A stretch of DNA of 64,000 nucleotides from Diphasiastrum complanatum. Its lineage: Eukaryota > Streptophyta > Lycopodiopsida > Lycopodiales > Lycopodiaceae. The notes beneath the pieces are model-generated. The model saw only the letters and a program-made list of their open reading frames with translations, did no database searches and was not told where the DNA came from. The stretch's first letter is position 1; each line of letters begins with the position of its first letter. Positions 24,410 to 35,739 of the stretch are shown one piece after another. A program made the translations under genes and the position numbers. Location: contig CM055097.1 in the NCBI GenBank assembly GCA_029204225.1, positions 29,417,785 through 29,481,784 of the forward strand. Direction: 5' to 3'.

Positions 24410-25700
24410 AGTCAAATCTTGAAGATGTCACTCAAAATGTTGACCTTGATGTTGATGAGCAAGAAGCATCAACTTCTTCTTCCACACCTAATGTTAGAAG
24501 GTCATCTAGAATAAGAAAAGTTCCAAGGAGGCTTACATATGCTCAAAACTTTAACAATTTTTCTCTAATGCCTTCCATTCATAAGTAGATGAATCTCTTT
24601 TTTCCAAATATAGATGTAAAAGGGGGAATGGCGTGAATAAGTCAATAATGAGTGTCATGTAGTAAGAATCATACATGGGATCGTTTGGAGTTTTTGTTTA
24701 AGGCAAGAAGGCAATTGGATTCAAGTGGATTTACAAAGTGAAACATAATTAAGATGGGAGCATGAACAAGTATAAGGCAAGGTTGGTGGCAAAGGGTTGA
24801 TGTGCTCAAAGGTAGTTGAAATTGATAAAATCAAGCTAAAACCTAGCCAAGAATTTGAAATGAATGATCTTGTTTTCATTGTCTATTAGGAATAGAGGTC
24901 TATAGGGACTATAATACAACTTTTATATGTTGAGAAAGTATTGCCATTCTATCTTTAAGAAGTTCAATATAAATAGTTGTAAATCTATTGCAACTCCTTT
25001 GGAGGCAATTGTAAGATAGATACAAGAGATAGTTAAGAATCTTCCGTGGACACTACTCCCTATAGAAAGATAATTGGAAGCCTCATGTGGTTAACAATCA
25101 AAAGACCTAATCTAATTTTATGTGCTAACAAACTTATTTTATTCATGTGTCTTGAGGTAACTATGAGGAACTAGAACTTTGGCATAGAATATGGAGGCAC
25201 TCACATCAATTTCATTGGATTTTTTAAATTTAAATTATGTAGCTGATGAGGTGGATAGAAGATCCATAAATCATATGCCTACTTTTGAGGTGGAGTGGTT
25301 TCATGGCTATTGAAGAAACAAGACACGATTTCGCTCGCTCATCTTGTGAATCCAAGTACAAGGCTCTACCACTTCATGCAAAGAGGCACTATTGAGGAAG
25401 AGACTCCTTGTTGAGATGAAAATGCATGATCTTGAGCCTACTCCAATCATTTATAGTGATAACATCTCAGCCCAAATTTTTGCACATAATCCTATTTGTC
25501 ATGCCAGATCTAAGCACATTGAGACTACATGTCATTTCATTAGTGAGAAGGTTGTTTCTTGTTTTCATCATGTTTTAGCTAAAGGTTGTGTTATTATTAT
25601 TTTCACAAAGTCATTGGGCAAAGAGTTGTTTCAGAAACATAGGCTACTCTTGGCTTTAGCGAGAAAACAAGCTTACAAGAAGCTAACATAGATTTGATGG
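24410..25700 (+). pseudogene. Copia pol remnant (linker, RT, RNase H)
   Basis: Plus-strand decayed pol. The linker has SSSTPNVRRSSRIRKVPRRL near 24470-24530. RT has AIGFKWIYKVKHN and MNKYKARLVAKG near 24710-24800, then IIGSLMWLTIKRPNL near 25060. RNase H has PTPIIYSDNISAQIFAHNP and CHARSKHIETTCHFISEK at 25440-25555. Many stops and deletions are present, and the YVDD block is absent. No LTR could be attached to it. Confidence 0.85.
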
Positions 25701-25859
25701 AGGCTGTGGACAATATGCAAATATGAATTTAGGCCAGGGGTAATTTTTTTTCTAATGGCACTTTCCAATGAGTGATTTACACCATTAATGACTTTGTAAG
25801 AATAGGATTTGGTATTGGAAGGATGTGATTTGTGAGAGTTGTCCAAAAACATTCAAAAA

Positions 25860-26520
25860 ATGAGTGGGGACTGTATTCTCTATATTTTTTTATTTTTTTG
25901 CTCTTTTTATTCAATTTTTGCCCAGTTTTCTCTTCTTTGTAATATAATCTGAATAAGTAGAATATAGAGCATTGAAAGGGCTTTTTAGCCATATAATTTT
26001 TTTTTGAATTCCGTTCAGTATTGAGCAAGTTGCAAAATTTTGAAGTTGGCAACAAAATTTTGTAAACTTGTCAAAAACCATAAAGTTCTGTTTTTATTTT
26101 TATTTTTTGATTCTTTCATATTCAGTTTTTGCCCAATTTTTTGTTCTCTGTAATTCAATTTGAAAAAAAAAAAGATTGTAGAGAATTGAAATGGCTTTCT
26201 ATTCATGTAATTGTTTTTGGATTCCGTTCAGTATTGAGAAAGTTACAAATTTTTTAAGTTGGCCACAAAATTTTGTGAACTTGTCAAAAATCAGTAACTT
26301 CCAGATTTTTATTTTTTATTTTTCTGTCCTATTTGATTCATTTTTCGCCCAAACTTCTATTCTCTATAATTCCATCTAAATAACTAAAGTTGTAGAGCAT
26401 TGAAAGGGCTTTCTATAGATATAATTTTTTTCTCATTTCGTTAAGTATTGAGGAAGCTACAAATTTTTGAAAATGTCAAAAAAAGAAAAGAAATTTTGTA
26501 ACCTTGTCATTAGCTTCAAC
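25860..26520. repeat. ~214-bp tandem repeat, about three copies
   Basis: The phrase attccgttcagtattgag recurs at 26008, 26221 and (diverged) 26436. Each unit continues with caaaattttg..aacttgtcaaaaa, a T-rich block, tttttgcccaa and tgtagagcattgaaagggcttt. A partial first unit precedes them. Units are strongly AT-rich and diverged. Confidence 0.85.
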
Positions 26521-26731
26521 AATGTTATTGCTAGCAGGTGCACCTATCTACAAGGATCAACATCAACAAGCATTATCTTGCGATCTTTTTTTGGATGGTG
26601 TCGATTACCCATTTGTCAATGAACAAGGTTATCATGAATGGCCACCGGACCCATATGGCTATTATTGAAAATTTGCATTCAAGCTTCGAGGCAGGTGTCG
26701 TGGGACCGCCACCAATTTTGGTGGGGGATAT

Positions 26732-27240
26732 TGTTGGAGGGTTTGCGGATCCCAAGACAACCTTAACCCTAGTTAATAAGTGAGAGGAATTTGGCACCCT
26801 ATGTGTGTAAGTCCAATCCGATAATCATATAGGTATTTGATTAGTTACAAGTCAATAAAAGGACTTTAGGCCTTTTTGCGGGACTTTTAATGTCGCAGGT
26901 CCTAAATGTCAAGTTAGTGAATAAAGTTGGGACTCCCACCAAAATTGGTTCAAATTCAAATTCAAATTGAAATTGGTTCTCTCCAATTTTGAAAGAGTTT
27001 CCACTCTTTTTTAAATATGAATAGTTAGGGAGGTAGAAATGGGCCAATAGGATTTTGAGGCCAAGGTCCTCCTCTCTACTATAAATAGTGTCAAACTCGA
27101 GTTTGGAAATCATGTTCATATCCTCATTTTAATACAAGCAGATTGGTTCTCTTATGGAATGGATTTGTGAATGTCCTTGCTCTCTATCACTTTTCCTCCA
27201 TCTCTCATGCTTTTGTTGCATTTGTTAATTGTTGGATCTG
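26732..27240 (+). repeat. Possible solo or truncated LTR (uncertain)
   Basis: TGTTGGAGGG follows a purine tract (ggtgggggatat), resembling a polypurine tract and LTR start. A TATA-like ctataaatagtg lies near 27080. I found no second copy and no right boundary. Confidence 0.35.
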
Positions 27241-28560
27241 AATATTATTGGGATTGCATGTTCTTATACTTTTTGTGAGAAAAAGGGAGAGAGAGAAAGA
27301 GTAAGCTATCTTTATTGTGGATCGTGGTGTTAATGGATGCGTAGTGTTAATGCTTAGGGTAAATGGATGTTAGAGCTAGATGTGGATCTTTCATTCATGC
27401 TGAAATCTGAGATATGTTGTCGCTCTCATGGGAACGAACCTACGCGTGATAATTAACTTCATCTCCTTGACACTAGATTGCTTGGATCTTGGGTTGAGGA
27501 TAGGCTAGGAAAGAAACCCACTACATTGACCTCATAAAATAATTTGAGGATGGAAGTCAAAGAATCTACTAACAAGAGCAAATTTGAATTCCTATACATA
27601 ATTATCTTAGTTTGGGACAAATGTCCCATTGAGCTAGTGAGTGATCATGGAACTCATTCTTGACCACTCAGTTGTTGTTTTTATACCTAGTTGCTCATAG
27701 AAAATGTACCTCGTATTCTGAATGATTAAAAAGATTCTTTGTGCCATCATCATGAAAGTGGTTGAATAAAGACAATTTGATTGAAAACCTTTATCTAAAA
27801 AAGAAAATGGTGATAAGGTCCACATATTCTCAGAATATATTATTTTCATGCTCCATCCATGTTCCCATAATACTTGGTAGACCGTAATCCAAAGACTTTG
27901 ATTCAATGAGCTATGAATACATTCATAAGATACTCACTAGATACATAATCAAGAGCATCAAGAAATCAAATAGATTTAGTTCTCTAACAAAGATATCAAT
28001 TAGATCGTGATAAATTGCCTCATGGACCGTCCTTATAGCCTAACATGCATTGGAAAATAGATATTTCAGTAAGCTTTCTACGTGGCAAAAATTATGGCAA
28101 AGCCCTAATCATATGGACATCTAGCAAGATGTTAAACAAGCAATTCCCAAGGGGTAAAGGTTCTCGATGCATTTAAATTTATGACTGAATTCCTTTTAGG
28201 GCCAACAAATTTTGAGTTTACTTTGTTGTGGGGTTTTCATGGGCAATAATATGCTTAAATTTTTTTGGATGGACTTCAAAATTTATGATGGCCAGCATGT
28301 TGCATTCAAAAGTCATATTCTACTTTTACATTTGTTTCAAAGTATGATCATAAAATCTTGAAATAACAAGGCTTGCTTAACAGCTTGAGTATTTGTGCAC
28401 AAAAGCCCTATAAATTCCTAAAGAATCTTCGCAGAATTTAATGCACATTAAGAATAAAGAGTGAATCACATCATTCTCTTACTATTGGTCCCAGGTTCGA
28501 GCCTCCCCTTGGAAACCAAGAAGCATTCTCTTACTATGTATATGCTTGCATGTGCAGCGT
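27241..28560. other. No gene recognised
   Basis: No exon, element boundary or strong repeat seen. Confidence 0.45.
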
Positions 28561-28569
28561 AAAATCATA

Positions 28570-28715
28570 CACAATGATGCTAGTGATGAGTAATATCATT
28601 GCAAAAAAAACATTCAAATGATGCTGGTGCTAAGTAATATGATTGAAAAAAGAATTCAATCAATGAGTCCCCAAAGTATACAGTGTTTATAATGACACTA
28701 CTGCTAAGTAATATC
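28570..28715. repeat. Short tandem motif, three copies
   Basis: Variants of atgatgctagtgatgagtaa recur near 28575, 28619 and 28692, each followed by tat(c/g)a. Confidence 0.6.
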
Positions 28716-28724
28716 AAAACCACA

Positions 28725-29576
28725 GCCTAGAGATATAATAGTCTTGTTATACATACCAGTGTTATTATTCACAAAGGGAACTAAGGATCAGCTATTAAAA
28801 ATCACCTAAGTAGACGTTCTGTGCCAATGTAGATTTGCTCACCTCCCAACACTTGCACATTATCTGCTTAAATGCATAACAGCCAATGGAGCTAATATGT
28901 GTAGGTGTGCGCAAGAAGCCCAGCCATTAGGTCATTGCAACAAGAGATGCAAGGTCTTTCATGTGAAAACGATAAAACTCAAGTGTGAATTTTGTCTTAG
29001 CAGCTGAGTAAAGTCGATAACAGATGCTAAAATGAAATTGTTGTTTTCCTGAATCTAACATGTGGGTCTTAGAGGTGTTTCAAACTCTCACAATATTCCC
29101 AGCTACAAGTGAAAAACCTTGAGGGAGCAGCGGATTTAGGTGAAATTTAAGCCTAGAGATATAATAGCTTTGTTATACAATATACCACTGTTATTATTCA
29201 GAAAGGCAACTAAGAATCAGCTCTTAAAATTGACCGAAGTGAATATTGTGTGCCAATGTAGTTTTGCTCACCTCACTTGCACAGTACCTGCTTTGATGTA
29301 TGACAGCCAATGGAGCTGAAAATGTGAAGGTGTGGGCAAGAGCTTATGCCATTAGGCCATTGCGACAATTACAAGAAATGGAAAGCTTTTCATGTGAAAA
29401 AGAGAAAACTCAAGGGTGAACTTTGTCTTAACAGCAGAGTTAACCTGATAAAAGCAGCTAAAATGAAATTGCTGTTTTCCTGAATGTAACATATGGGTCT
29501 TAGAAGTTTTCGAACTTTCACGATATCCAGAGCTACAAATAAAAAACCTTGAGGGAGCAGCACCTTTAGCCGAGAC
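28725..29576. repeat. Tandem duplication, two ~425-bp copies
   Basis: Copy 1 (28725-29150) and copy 2 (29151 to about 29576) both start gcctagagatataatag and share gtgccaatgtag, gacagccaatggagct, gtgtgggcaag-like text and aaaaccttgagggagcagc. Divergence is moderate, with small indels. They lie downstream of the SAUR gene. Confidence 0.92.
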
Positions 29577-30351
29577 AGTACAAATTAAGAAGAGCATCAA
29601 AGCTGGGATACTGATTAAAAAATGGATTTTGTTAACATTTATCAACATAGTTTTTGGGTGAAGAAGCTCTAATTAAGCATTGCACTCATCTTGCAAGGAT
29701 AATCCTTGTTAATACAACTCCTATTACAACATATTCTTGCACTATTGACCCAACCCAGTTTGATCACTTAAACTGGACTAAGCTACATCAACCTTCCAGC
29801 CTATCGCTTCAATTCTTGAAAAAGAATACTAAGTAAGAACAGGTAGGTGCAATTGTACTGGTAAGTGGATGAACTTTACCATTAGACTGAATGGCCGTCC
29901 AGAAGGACCTACATCTCTGCACAATCGGTCGACAGTGAAGCTCAGGATACGTCTAAGCATTAGAACATGGAAGTACACATGCAACACTGTCTAAGAAGCT
30001 GAACTTAGACCTTTCATCATATCTAGAAACCTTAGATCTTCTAGAAAACTCGCCCAATCTTTATGCTTCATAAACACTGCAAATAAAGTCAATATCGTTG
30101 ACAATCAGGTCTCCACTCCCACTGTAGAAGAACCCAATAAGGACTATTCAAACTAAAGTAGGCCTAATTCTGGCCGGCTCATGAAGAGATGAAACAGAGC
30201 TAACTCTTGATCAACAAAATGAGAAGATTGAGACTTGACGTGACATGTAATCACCTTACTTTGTGATGAATTTGTAGAGGTGCAGTGCAGCTTTTTGCAG
30301 ATGTAAGGATCATGTATAGAAAGTGAGCAGCTCAGCCACCTCTACTGAATT
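29577..30351 (-). other. SAUR downstream region / 3' UTR
   Basis: No coding block recognised. The part next to 30352 is expected to include the SAUR 3' UTR. I could not fix a poly(A) site. Confidence 0.4.
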
Positions 30352-30738
30352 TTAGAAATCAGGATCGTTCTTCCCCAAAAGCCAGAGTATGTGCTCGAAC
30401 AAAGTCACTTCGCAAGGAATTTGGATGCCCCCAATGTGATCAAACCCATATTCCTCCTCGACTTTTTCTAGAAGAATTTTGAACAAAGGGTGGCTCAGAT
30501 AGTGAGTTTTGATGATGAATCTTCGCCTCTCTGGGCCAACATATACTGCAAGATAACCCGCTCGCACGTCAGAGGGGACTGAATTTGCACTTCGTTTGTA
30601 GATTTTGCGCTGTTTAAACGATTGTAAGGATCTGCTTCTTCTTAAAGAAAAGGTAGTTCCAAAAGAACTAAGAGGCCCCTCACAGCTTGCCAGTCTTTGA
30701 CACTTCTTCACAGCTTGCAAAATTCTATCCATCAGCAT
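30352..30738 (-). CDS. SAUR family auxin-responsive protein
   Basis: Small auxin-up RNA protein of 128 residues starting MLMDRILQAVKKCQRL. The SAUR domain (about residues 60-125) reads GYLAVYVGPERRRFIIKTHY, then LSHPLFKILLEKVEEEYGF and IQIPCEVTLFEHILWLL, all diagnostic. The known role of many members is to inhibit PP2C-D phosphatases, which activates plasma-membrane H+-ATPases and promotes cell expansion. The basic N-terminus may bind calmodulin, as in other members. I chose the ATG at 30738. An in-frame TTG upstream (30753) falls just before tttcaccag, which looks like the 3' splice site of a 5' UTR intron. The CDS is a single intact exon, as is usual for SAURs, and is probably functional. 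Confidence 0.96.
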   Translation of the reverse strand: MLMDRILQAVKKCQRLASCEGPLSSFGTTFSLRRSRSLQSFKQRKIYKRSANSVPSDVRAGYLAVYVGPERRRFIIKTHYLSHPLFKILLEKVEEEYGFDHIGGIQIPCEVTLFEHILWLLGKNDPDF

Positions 30739-31470
30739 TTTCTGGTGAAACAAGAAAAATGCAGATATATGTATGTATATATTTCACACTATCTGTAATA
30801 GCAAGCCTGCTAAGACTCTCTGCAAAACAGCTTTTGTTTTTATAATGCAGGCCACCCAACATTGAAAAATTGAAGCGAAAAATGAACAACAATCACTCAG
30901 ATAGCTTGGAGGAAGAAAGACAACAATTTTGCAAACTGCAACTATTCTAGCTATATAAAAAGCTTGCCAAAAGAAAACTTCGAATTGGGCACACAAAAAC
31001 AGGATAAAGAACTAGAACAGAAGAATAAATTGACATAATAGCTGCACAGCATGAAACTATCACCTCAGCAACTGCGTCTAGAAGCCTTAAAAAACTGAGA
31101 AAAAAACGCGGATCCAAGAGCGAACGAGGAACAACAAGCATCAGATCCACAGCTGAAAAACAATAATAGCAGCAAGTGACGATGTTAGGCAAGTGCGAGT
31201 AAACAAAACTATAAGCAATGAGTAAAGTAGTGTCATACGGCAAAGCAGCAATAATAGCAAGGGAATGCATGCACAAAAACAAAGGGAGACAAAGGAGAGA
31301 GGGAGGAGAGATACTGCAGGGACGGGGACTCGAGAGTACGCATCGTCCTACCTTCGGGCTTCCCACCACCACATCCATCTCTCTCTATCGAGAGAGAGAG
31401 AGAGAGTCTCGGCCTGGGCCACATGCACAATCCACGATGCACCACATCCCATATGCCTCTATATCCACCC
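30739..31470 (-). promoter_or_regulatory. SAUR 5' UTR, probable 5' UTR intron and promoter side
   Basis: On the minus strand the start codon is preceded by a T-rich tract and tttcaccag at about 30742-30750, a good acceptor. Farther upstream lie pyrimidine-rich stretches (ctctcctccctctctcc, near 31290-31310) typical of plant leaders. Short frames here have no recognisable domains. The transcription start is not determined. Confidence 0.4.
31378..31408. repeat. CT/GA inverted microsatellite
   Basis: tctctctctatcgagagagagagagag: a CT run followed by a GA run, able to fold into a hairpin, in the likely SAUR leader or promoter. Confidence 0.9.
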
Positions 31471-31472
31471 TT

Positions 31473-31632
31473 GGTTTGGATGTTAGATCCTTGGTTAGTA
31501 GTAGCTTTTTGATCCTTGGATATTAGATCCTAGGCCGGATCCCTTGGCTTTTTTATCCTTGGATGTTAGATCCTTGGCTAGATCCCTTGCTGAGTAGTAG
31601 CTTTTTGATCCTTGGATGTTAGATGCTTGGCA
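31473..31632. repeat. Tandem GATCCTTGGATGTTAG repeats, four copies
   Basis: Copies near 31477, 31511, 31555 and 31608 of (gatcc)ttggatgttagatccttgg, with alternating tagtagcttttt and agatcccttg spacers. Confidence 0.88.
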
Positions 31633-31915
31633 TTTTTCACATTTTTCGCAAAAAGTGTCACTTTTTTGAAAGTGCATAAACGTCCCAAAAACAACTTACA
31701 TAAGTGTCGCTAAATACTTAGTTGCTCAGAAAGCTAAAAAATAGCGAAAGTGTCAAGTGTCGGGTTTTTCGCCTGTGGAAAAACCCGAGTTAAAATGCAG
31801 ACTGTAGCGACAATTAGTTCAAATATGAAGACTATTGAAAAACGGTTCATTTTCTGCAGGTTGCATTTGAGAGAGTAAAAATCAGAGAAGGAAGAAGGGC
31901 TGTTAAATTCCAACA
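31633..31915 (-). repeat. LTR family 3 fragment
   Basis: The minus-strand LTR start TGTTGGAATTTAACAG is at 31915, after a polypurine tract. Similar to 55600-55945, sharing gtgtcgggttttt, gcctgtg, aaaatgcagactgt and acaa(a)tagttcaaatatg. The outer end is not defined and may lie in the repeats at 31473-31632. Confidence 0.75.
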
Positions 31916-32303
31916 CTCTCCCTTAAGCTAATTGCTATGAATCTGAACTGCAATTGAGATTTATCATATCTACTAAGATAGAATGTTTATATCTAGACAA
32001 TGGCTTTGTCAAAATATCAGCCAAGATACTGTCTGTATGACAGTAACTTAGTACAACATCTTGGTTCTGAACTTTCTCTCTAAGAAAATGGAAATGAACT
32101 TCTATGTGTTTAGGTCTAGCATGAGTACATGGGTTCAGTGATAGACTATGCAGCTCTAATTGTCGCACTGGAGTATTGTTGGACCGATCTATGGGAATTG
32201 CAGATCCTGCAATAGCCTCCTTAGCCAAATGATCTCCTTCACTGCTGATGTAGCTGCAACATATTCTGATTCCGTAGAGGACAACGAAATGCATTTCTGC
32301 CAA
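31916..32303 (-). pseudogene. Copia RNase H remnant next to LTR family 3
   Basis: A polypurine tract (minus-strand AAGGGAGAG, 31916-31924) abuts the LTR. Upstream is a Copia RNase H C-terminus with PCTHARPKHIEVHFHFLREK and TDSILADILTKPLSRYKH. The N-terminal part is damaged and truncated at about 32303, where LTR family 4 sequence begins. Confidence 0.85.
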
Positions 32304-33195
32304 GAATGATCAAGGAGCTCAAAGATGCATCAAACTCATGGAAGCTATTCTCATTGAAGCATGGAGTAGATGCAATTACAAAAAGGTCCCTTCTACAAAG
32401 GGTGAGTCTCTTAAATAAACAAGAGAGCTCCTTAGGTGGCATCCTAGTGGCATTTCCACATTTCACAATTTACAAGTGGAATAATGCTCTCCACTAGATG
32501 TCACCATCAAAAGGTGGCTCACTCTACTTTCTTTAAGAGGGGTCTACTTGCATTTATTACATTAGCCTAGAAATACTAGTTCCTACATGGTCATTCCATC
32601 TTTCGAGATTCACCATGAGGCTTACATAGTTTCTACTTGACAGTATTAACTAGTATTCCTCGGCTCTCATACTCGACTCTCAGTCTTCGTTCATCTCGTC
32701 TCCTCAGAGACCTCCTCGGTCTAAGGTGAGAGGTGCTCTTGGGTAATCCTGGCCGAGTATCTTGGGTCGTCAAAATCAGGCAACAACACCTCAGCCATAA
32801 GGCTGTCGATATTTTTCAATGCTTGGATGTGTTCATCGTGTGAATTCACACCAAGGCAGCTACTTTATGTGAACTCTTTAAAATCAATTAGCTATTCCTC
32901 ACACCTGTACTTTTCTTCATACAAGAGTTGAAGAAGTTCAGTTTTGAATTCTCCTATAGTGTTTCTTGGGCTTGCTTCCACTTGGCTGCATCCACTTTGA
33001 TGGTGCCAGCATCAGAATAACACTATAGAGTGTTCTCACTGCTAGACAGGCATGACCTACACCTCCTACGAGGTCTCCTATTTCTTCTCCCCCAAATCTC
33101 CTCCTAAAGTTCCCTTGCCTTCTTTCTTGCTTTCTTTCATTCTTTTCTTCTTTTAGCACTTCAAGGCCAAATGCCCTTCTTGCCACAATAATTTG
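32304..33195 (-). mobile_element. LTR family 4 fragment and adjoining internal remnant
   Basis: About 32305-32790 matches 60505-60980 (atcaaaaggtggctcactct, cctacatggtc, gagacctcctcggtct). To the right, a minus-strand frame reads like a decayed retroelement internal region: EFKTELLQLLYEEKYRCEE, then ALKNIDSLMAEVLLPDFDD. I read it as an LTR with its neighbouring internal end, possibly Ty3/Gypsy. The left end is cut by the Copia remnant, the right end by an LTR family 1 copy. Confidence 0.65.
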
Positions 33196-33700
33196 TGTGA
33201 TAGATTTCAACTAGTTTAGTCTAGTTTAGTCATATTTTGGTAAATTGTCAATATGAGGCCAAAACTCATTTTAGACTTAGAGATAAACTTTTTGAAGTTA
33301 TATTAGTTCAAAATACATTCAATAAACACTTTTTGAAAGTGTGGGAAAGTTGGTAGTCGAGTTTGAAAGAGATTCAAGTTTGAATGTTGGGTACTTTGAA
33401 TCTAGACCCAATAAAGGTATGGTTAGCATTTTGGAGGGAAAACCAAGTGGCCAAATAGGGTTTGGACCTATTATAAAAGGAGAAAACTCGTGGAGAGACA
33501 CATCTTCTCTCTTCTCTCTCTCATTTCATCATTATACATGGTTCTCTTTGGGATCTACTATTCACTGGTGCATTCTCATGATGTTATCATGCAATTCTAT
33601 GTGTAGAATGATCATTTTTTGTTATTTTCGGTTCCACATGTGTGAAATATAGTAGGATACTATAATTGTATGGACAAAAACTATAATTTATGGTTTTTTG
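33196..33700 (+). repeat. LTR family 1, plus-strand solo/truncated copy
   Basis: Starts TGTGATAGATTTCAACTAG and matches the inverted 35227-35739 and 44056-44701 LTRs. Shared text includes ataaacactttttgaaagtg, gggtactttgaatctagac, a tataaaagga box near 33471, and the palindrome variant CACATGTGTG at 33635. The right end fades near 33700. Confidence 0.85.
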
Positions 33701-34694
33701 ATAAGCACATCAAGAAAAAAACTGCTCAGTTTGGTTTCTTGAAGGCAAATCAACAAGTTGGAGTGGCAAAGAGACACGAGGCAACAACAAACGACCGATT
33801 GGGGAGTAGAGCTATTACATACCTATGTAACTAGCAATACTTCAGTAACCCCTATGTGCCCATTTAGCCTCTGGGGGGCTAAATGACGAGTCACCCTTGG
33901 ATAAGGGTAGGTGCCTTTGGATTAAGATACTTGTGTCATTGGATAAGGGCATGAGGGTGTTTATGCTTTGGATGGAGGTATGAAACCTAGTAAGGTGTTA
34001 GGAGGACCTTACCATGGGTATTGGTAATTTTCCTAAGCCTTGGGCCATGATCACGTAATTGGCCTTGGGCCAAAGTTAGCCATCACATAAGGGTCATGGG
34101 AAGGAGGGCGCACCTACTAGGGTCCCTTGATGCCCTTAAAGAAACCAAGAAGTTTTAACCAAGAAACATAAGTTATGGAAGGTGTCTCTTGACATTCCAC
34201 TAACTTGTGAGGCTCTTGGTCTTTCCTTTGCCTCCCCTCTTCCCATTGGCTTGTGTGGACATTCCTAGTGCTTTTGAGTGATCATTTGCCATCTATAAGA
34301 GAGGGAGAGTGCGCCCAAAGGAGAGGATATTTCTTGTGTTGTTGCTTGCTTCTATTCCCTAGTGTAGAGTGTAGAGCATAGATTTGGCTTGCTTGCTCTT
34401 GTGAGGATCACCATCTTTGGTATGGGACTTAGATGGAGATAGGATCTTGAGTATGCTTGTGATTGTGATGGTAGTGATTCGGGTTAAGCAAGGGGGTGCT
34501 AGATAGTCTTTCTTGTGCGTAGATCTAGCTATGGTTGGGTGGTGAATTCTTGAGGCCATTTGATTGTCTACTTTTGGAAGGATCTTAGTGGCATTGGAGG
34601 AGAGGCACATTGGAGGGCTTTTGGAGGCATTGGTGGACATCAACTCAAAGGTTTGGTGGGCAGCTCTTCCTTGTTGTAAAAGTGGTATTAGAGC
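33701..34694 (+). other. Possible 5' LTR ending at a primer-site-like motif
   Basis: TGGTATTAGAGC at 34683-34694 resembles the Met-tRNA primer site with one change. Upstream, catctataagagagg near 34293 could be a promoter TATA region. No second LTR copy was found, so this is tentative. Confidence 0.35.
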
Positions 34695-35226
34695 CTCTTC
34701 CAAAGTGGGAATGGTAATTCTAAACCTCTTTTTTTCTGGTTGCATAAAAATCTGCCATCAAATTGATTTGATAATGTTATTGAAATAGCACCAATTTCTT
34801 GCTTCTAGAAATTGGTGGGCATTTCAATAGGGGCTATTTTTCTATTTTTGAAAGGATTTTTAAGCTTAAAATAGAATGGTCAGCAAGCACACATTTTCAA
34901 TTTGGTAGGTAGAAGTAATTGCAAGTTGAAAAGTAGTTGAATTTAGAGGTGTTTTCATGAAAATAGAGGTTGATAATTTGTTGTTTTGAAGTAGAGAAGT
35001 AGAAGTTTGGTCTTTTGTTGGCTATCCAAACTTGTGGGCCCAACAAATAGGTGCCCAACTTCAACCTTCAAAAGTTTTTTTTTGAAGTTTGGTTTGTGCC
35101 TAAAGTGAAGTTACCAAATGTATAGGTAGTTTTGGAAGATTGGTGTTGCTTGCACTAAAATTAGTAAGAAATCAACTCATCTTAAGCTAAAGCTACCCTT
35201 CATTTTCACATAACTTCAGTGACCTT
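34695..35226. other. No gene recognised
   Basis: No coding motif. If the primer-like site at 34683 is real, this is decayed internal sequence of that element. Confidence 0.4.
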
Positions 35227-35739
35227 TGTGAAGGATTTCAGATCATTACTGATCCAATCCACAAATAAGGTACTATTTTTGTCTGTACAAAATCAGCAAG
35301 CTACTATATTTCACATGTGTGGATCCAAAAATAACAAATATAGATCATTCTACACATAGAATTGCATGCAATCACAAGTATAGTGCACCAATGGATAGTA
35401 GAACCCAAGAGAACCATGTATAAGTATGAAATGTGATAGAGAAGAGAGAAGATATGTCTCTCCATGAGTTACATCCTTTTATATTATGGCCACTTGGATT
35501 TTTCACCAAAATGCTAACCCTGCTATTTTTGGGTCTAGATTCAAAGTACCCAACATTCAAATCTGAATCTACTCAAACTCGACTTCAAACTTTTCCACAC
35601 TTTCAAAAAGTGTTTATTCAAATGAAATTTAGACTAATGAACTTTGAAAAGTCAAACTCTAAGTCTAAAACAAAGTTGGCCTTCATTTGCCAAATATGAA
35701 AATATAGCAAATATGATCAAACTAGTTGAATCTTTCACA
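35227..35739 (-). repeat. 3' LTR of element E (LTR family 1)
   Basis: Ends are TGTGAAGGATTT (left, + strand) and GAATCTTTCACA (right). A polypurine tract (minus GAAGAGGGAG) follows at 35740-35749. Contains the palindrome variant CACATGTGTG at 35312-35321. Confidence 0.9.

Noticed and set aside
26538-26797. Frames on both strands before the possible LTR
   Set aside because: Overlapping frames on opposite strands, no motif recognised; at most the decayed end of a pol gene.
30947-31378. 143-residue minus-strand frame upstream of SAUR
   Set aside because: Low-complexity Leu/Ser/Pro sequence in the probable SAUR leader and promoter, with no known domain.
31495-31677. Peptide with repeated SNIQGSKSYY
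   Set aside because: Translation of the 31473-31632 tandem DNA repeat; no sign of a gene.
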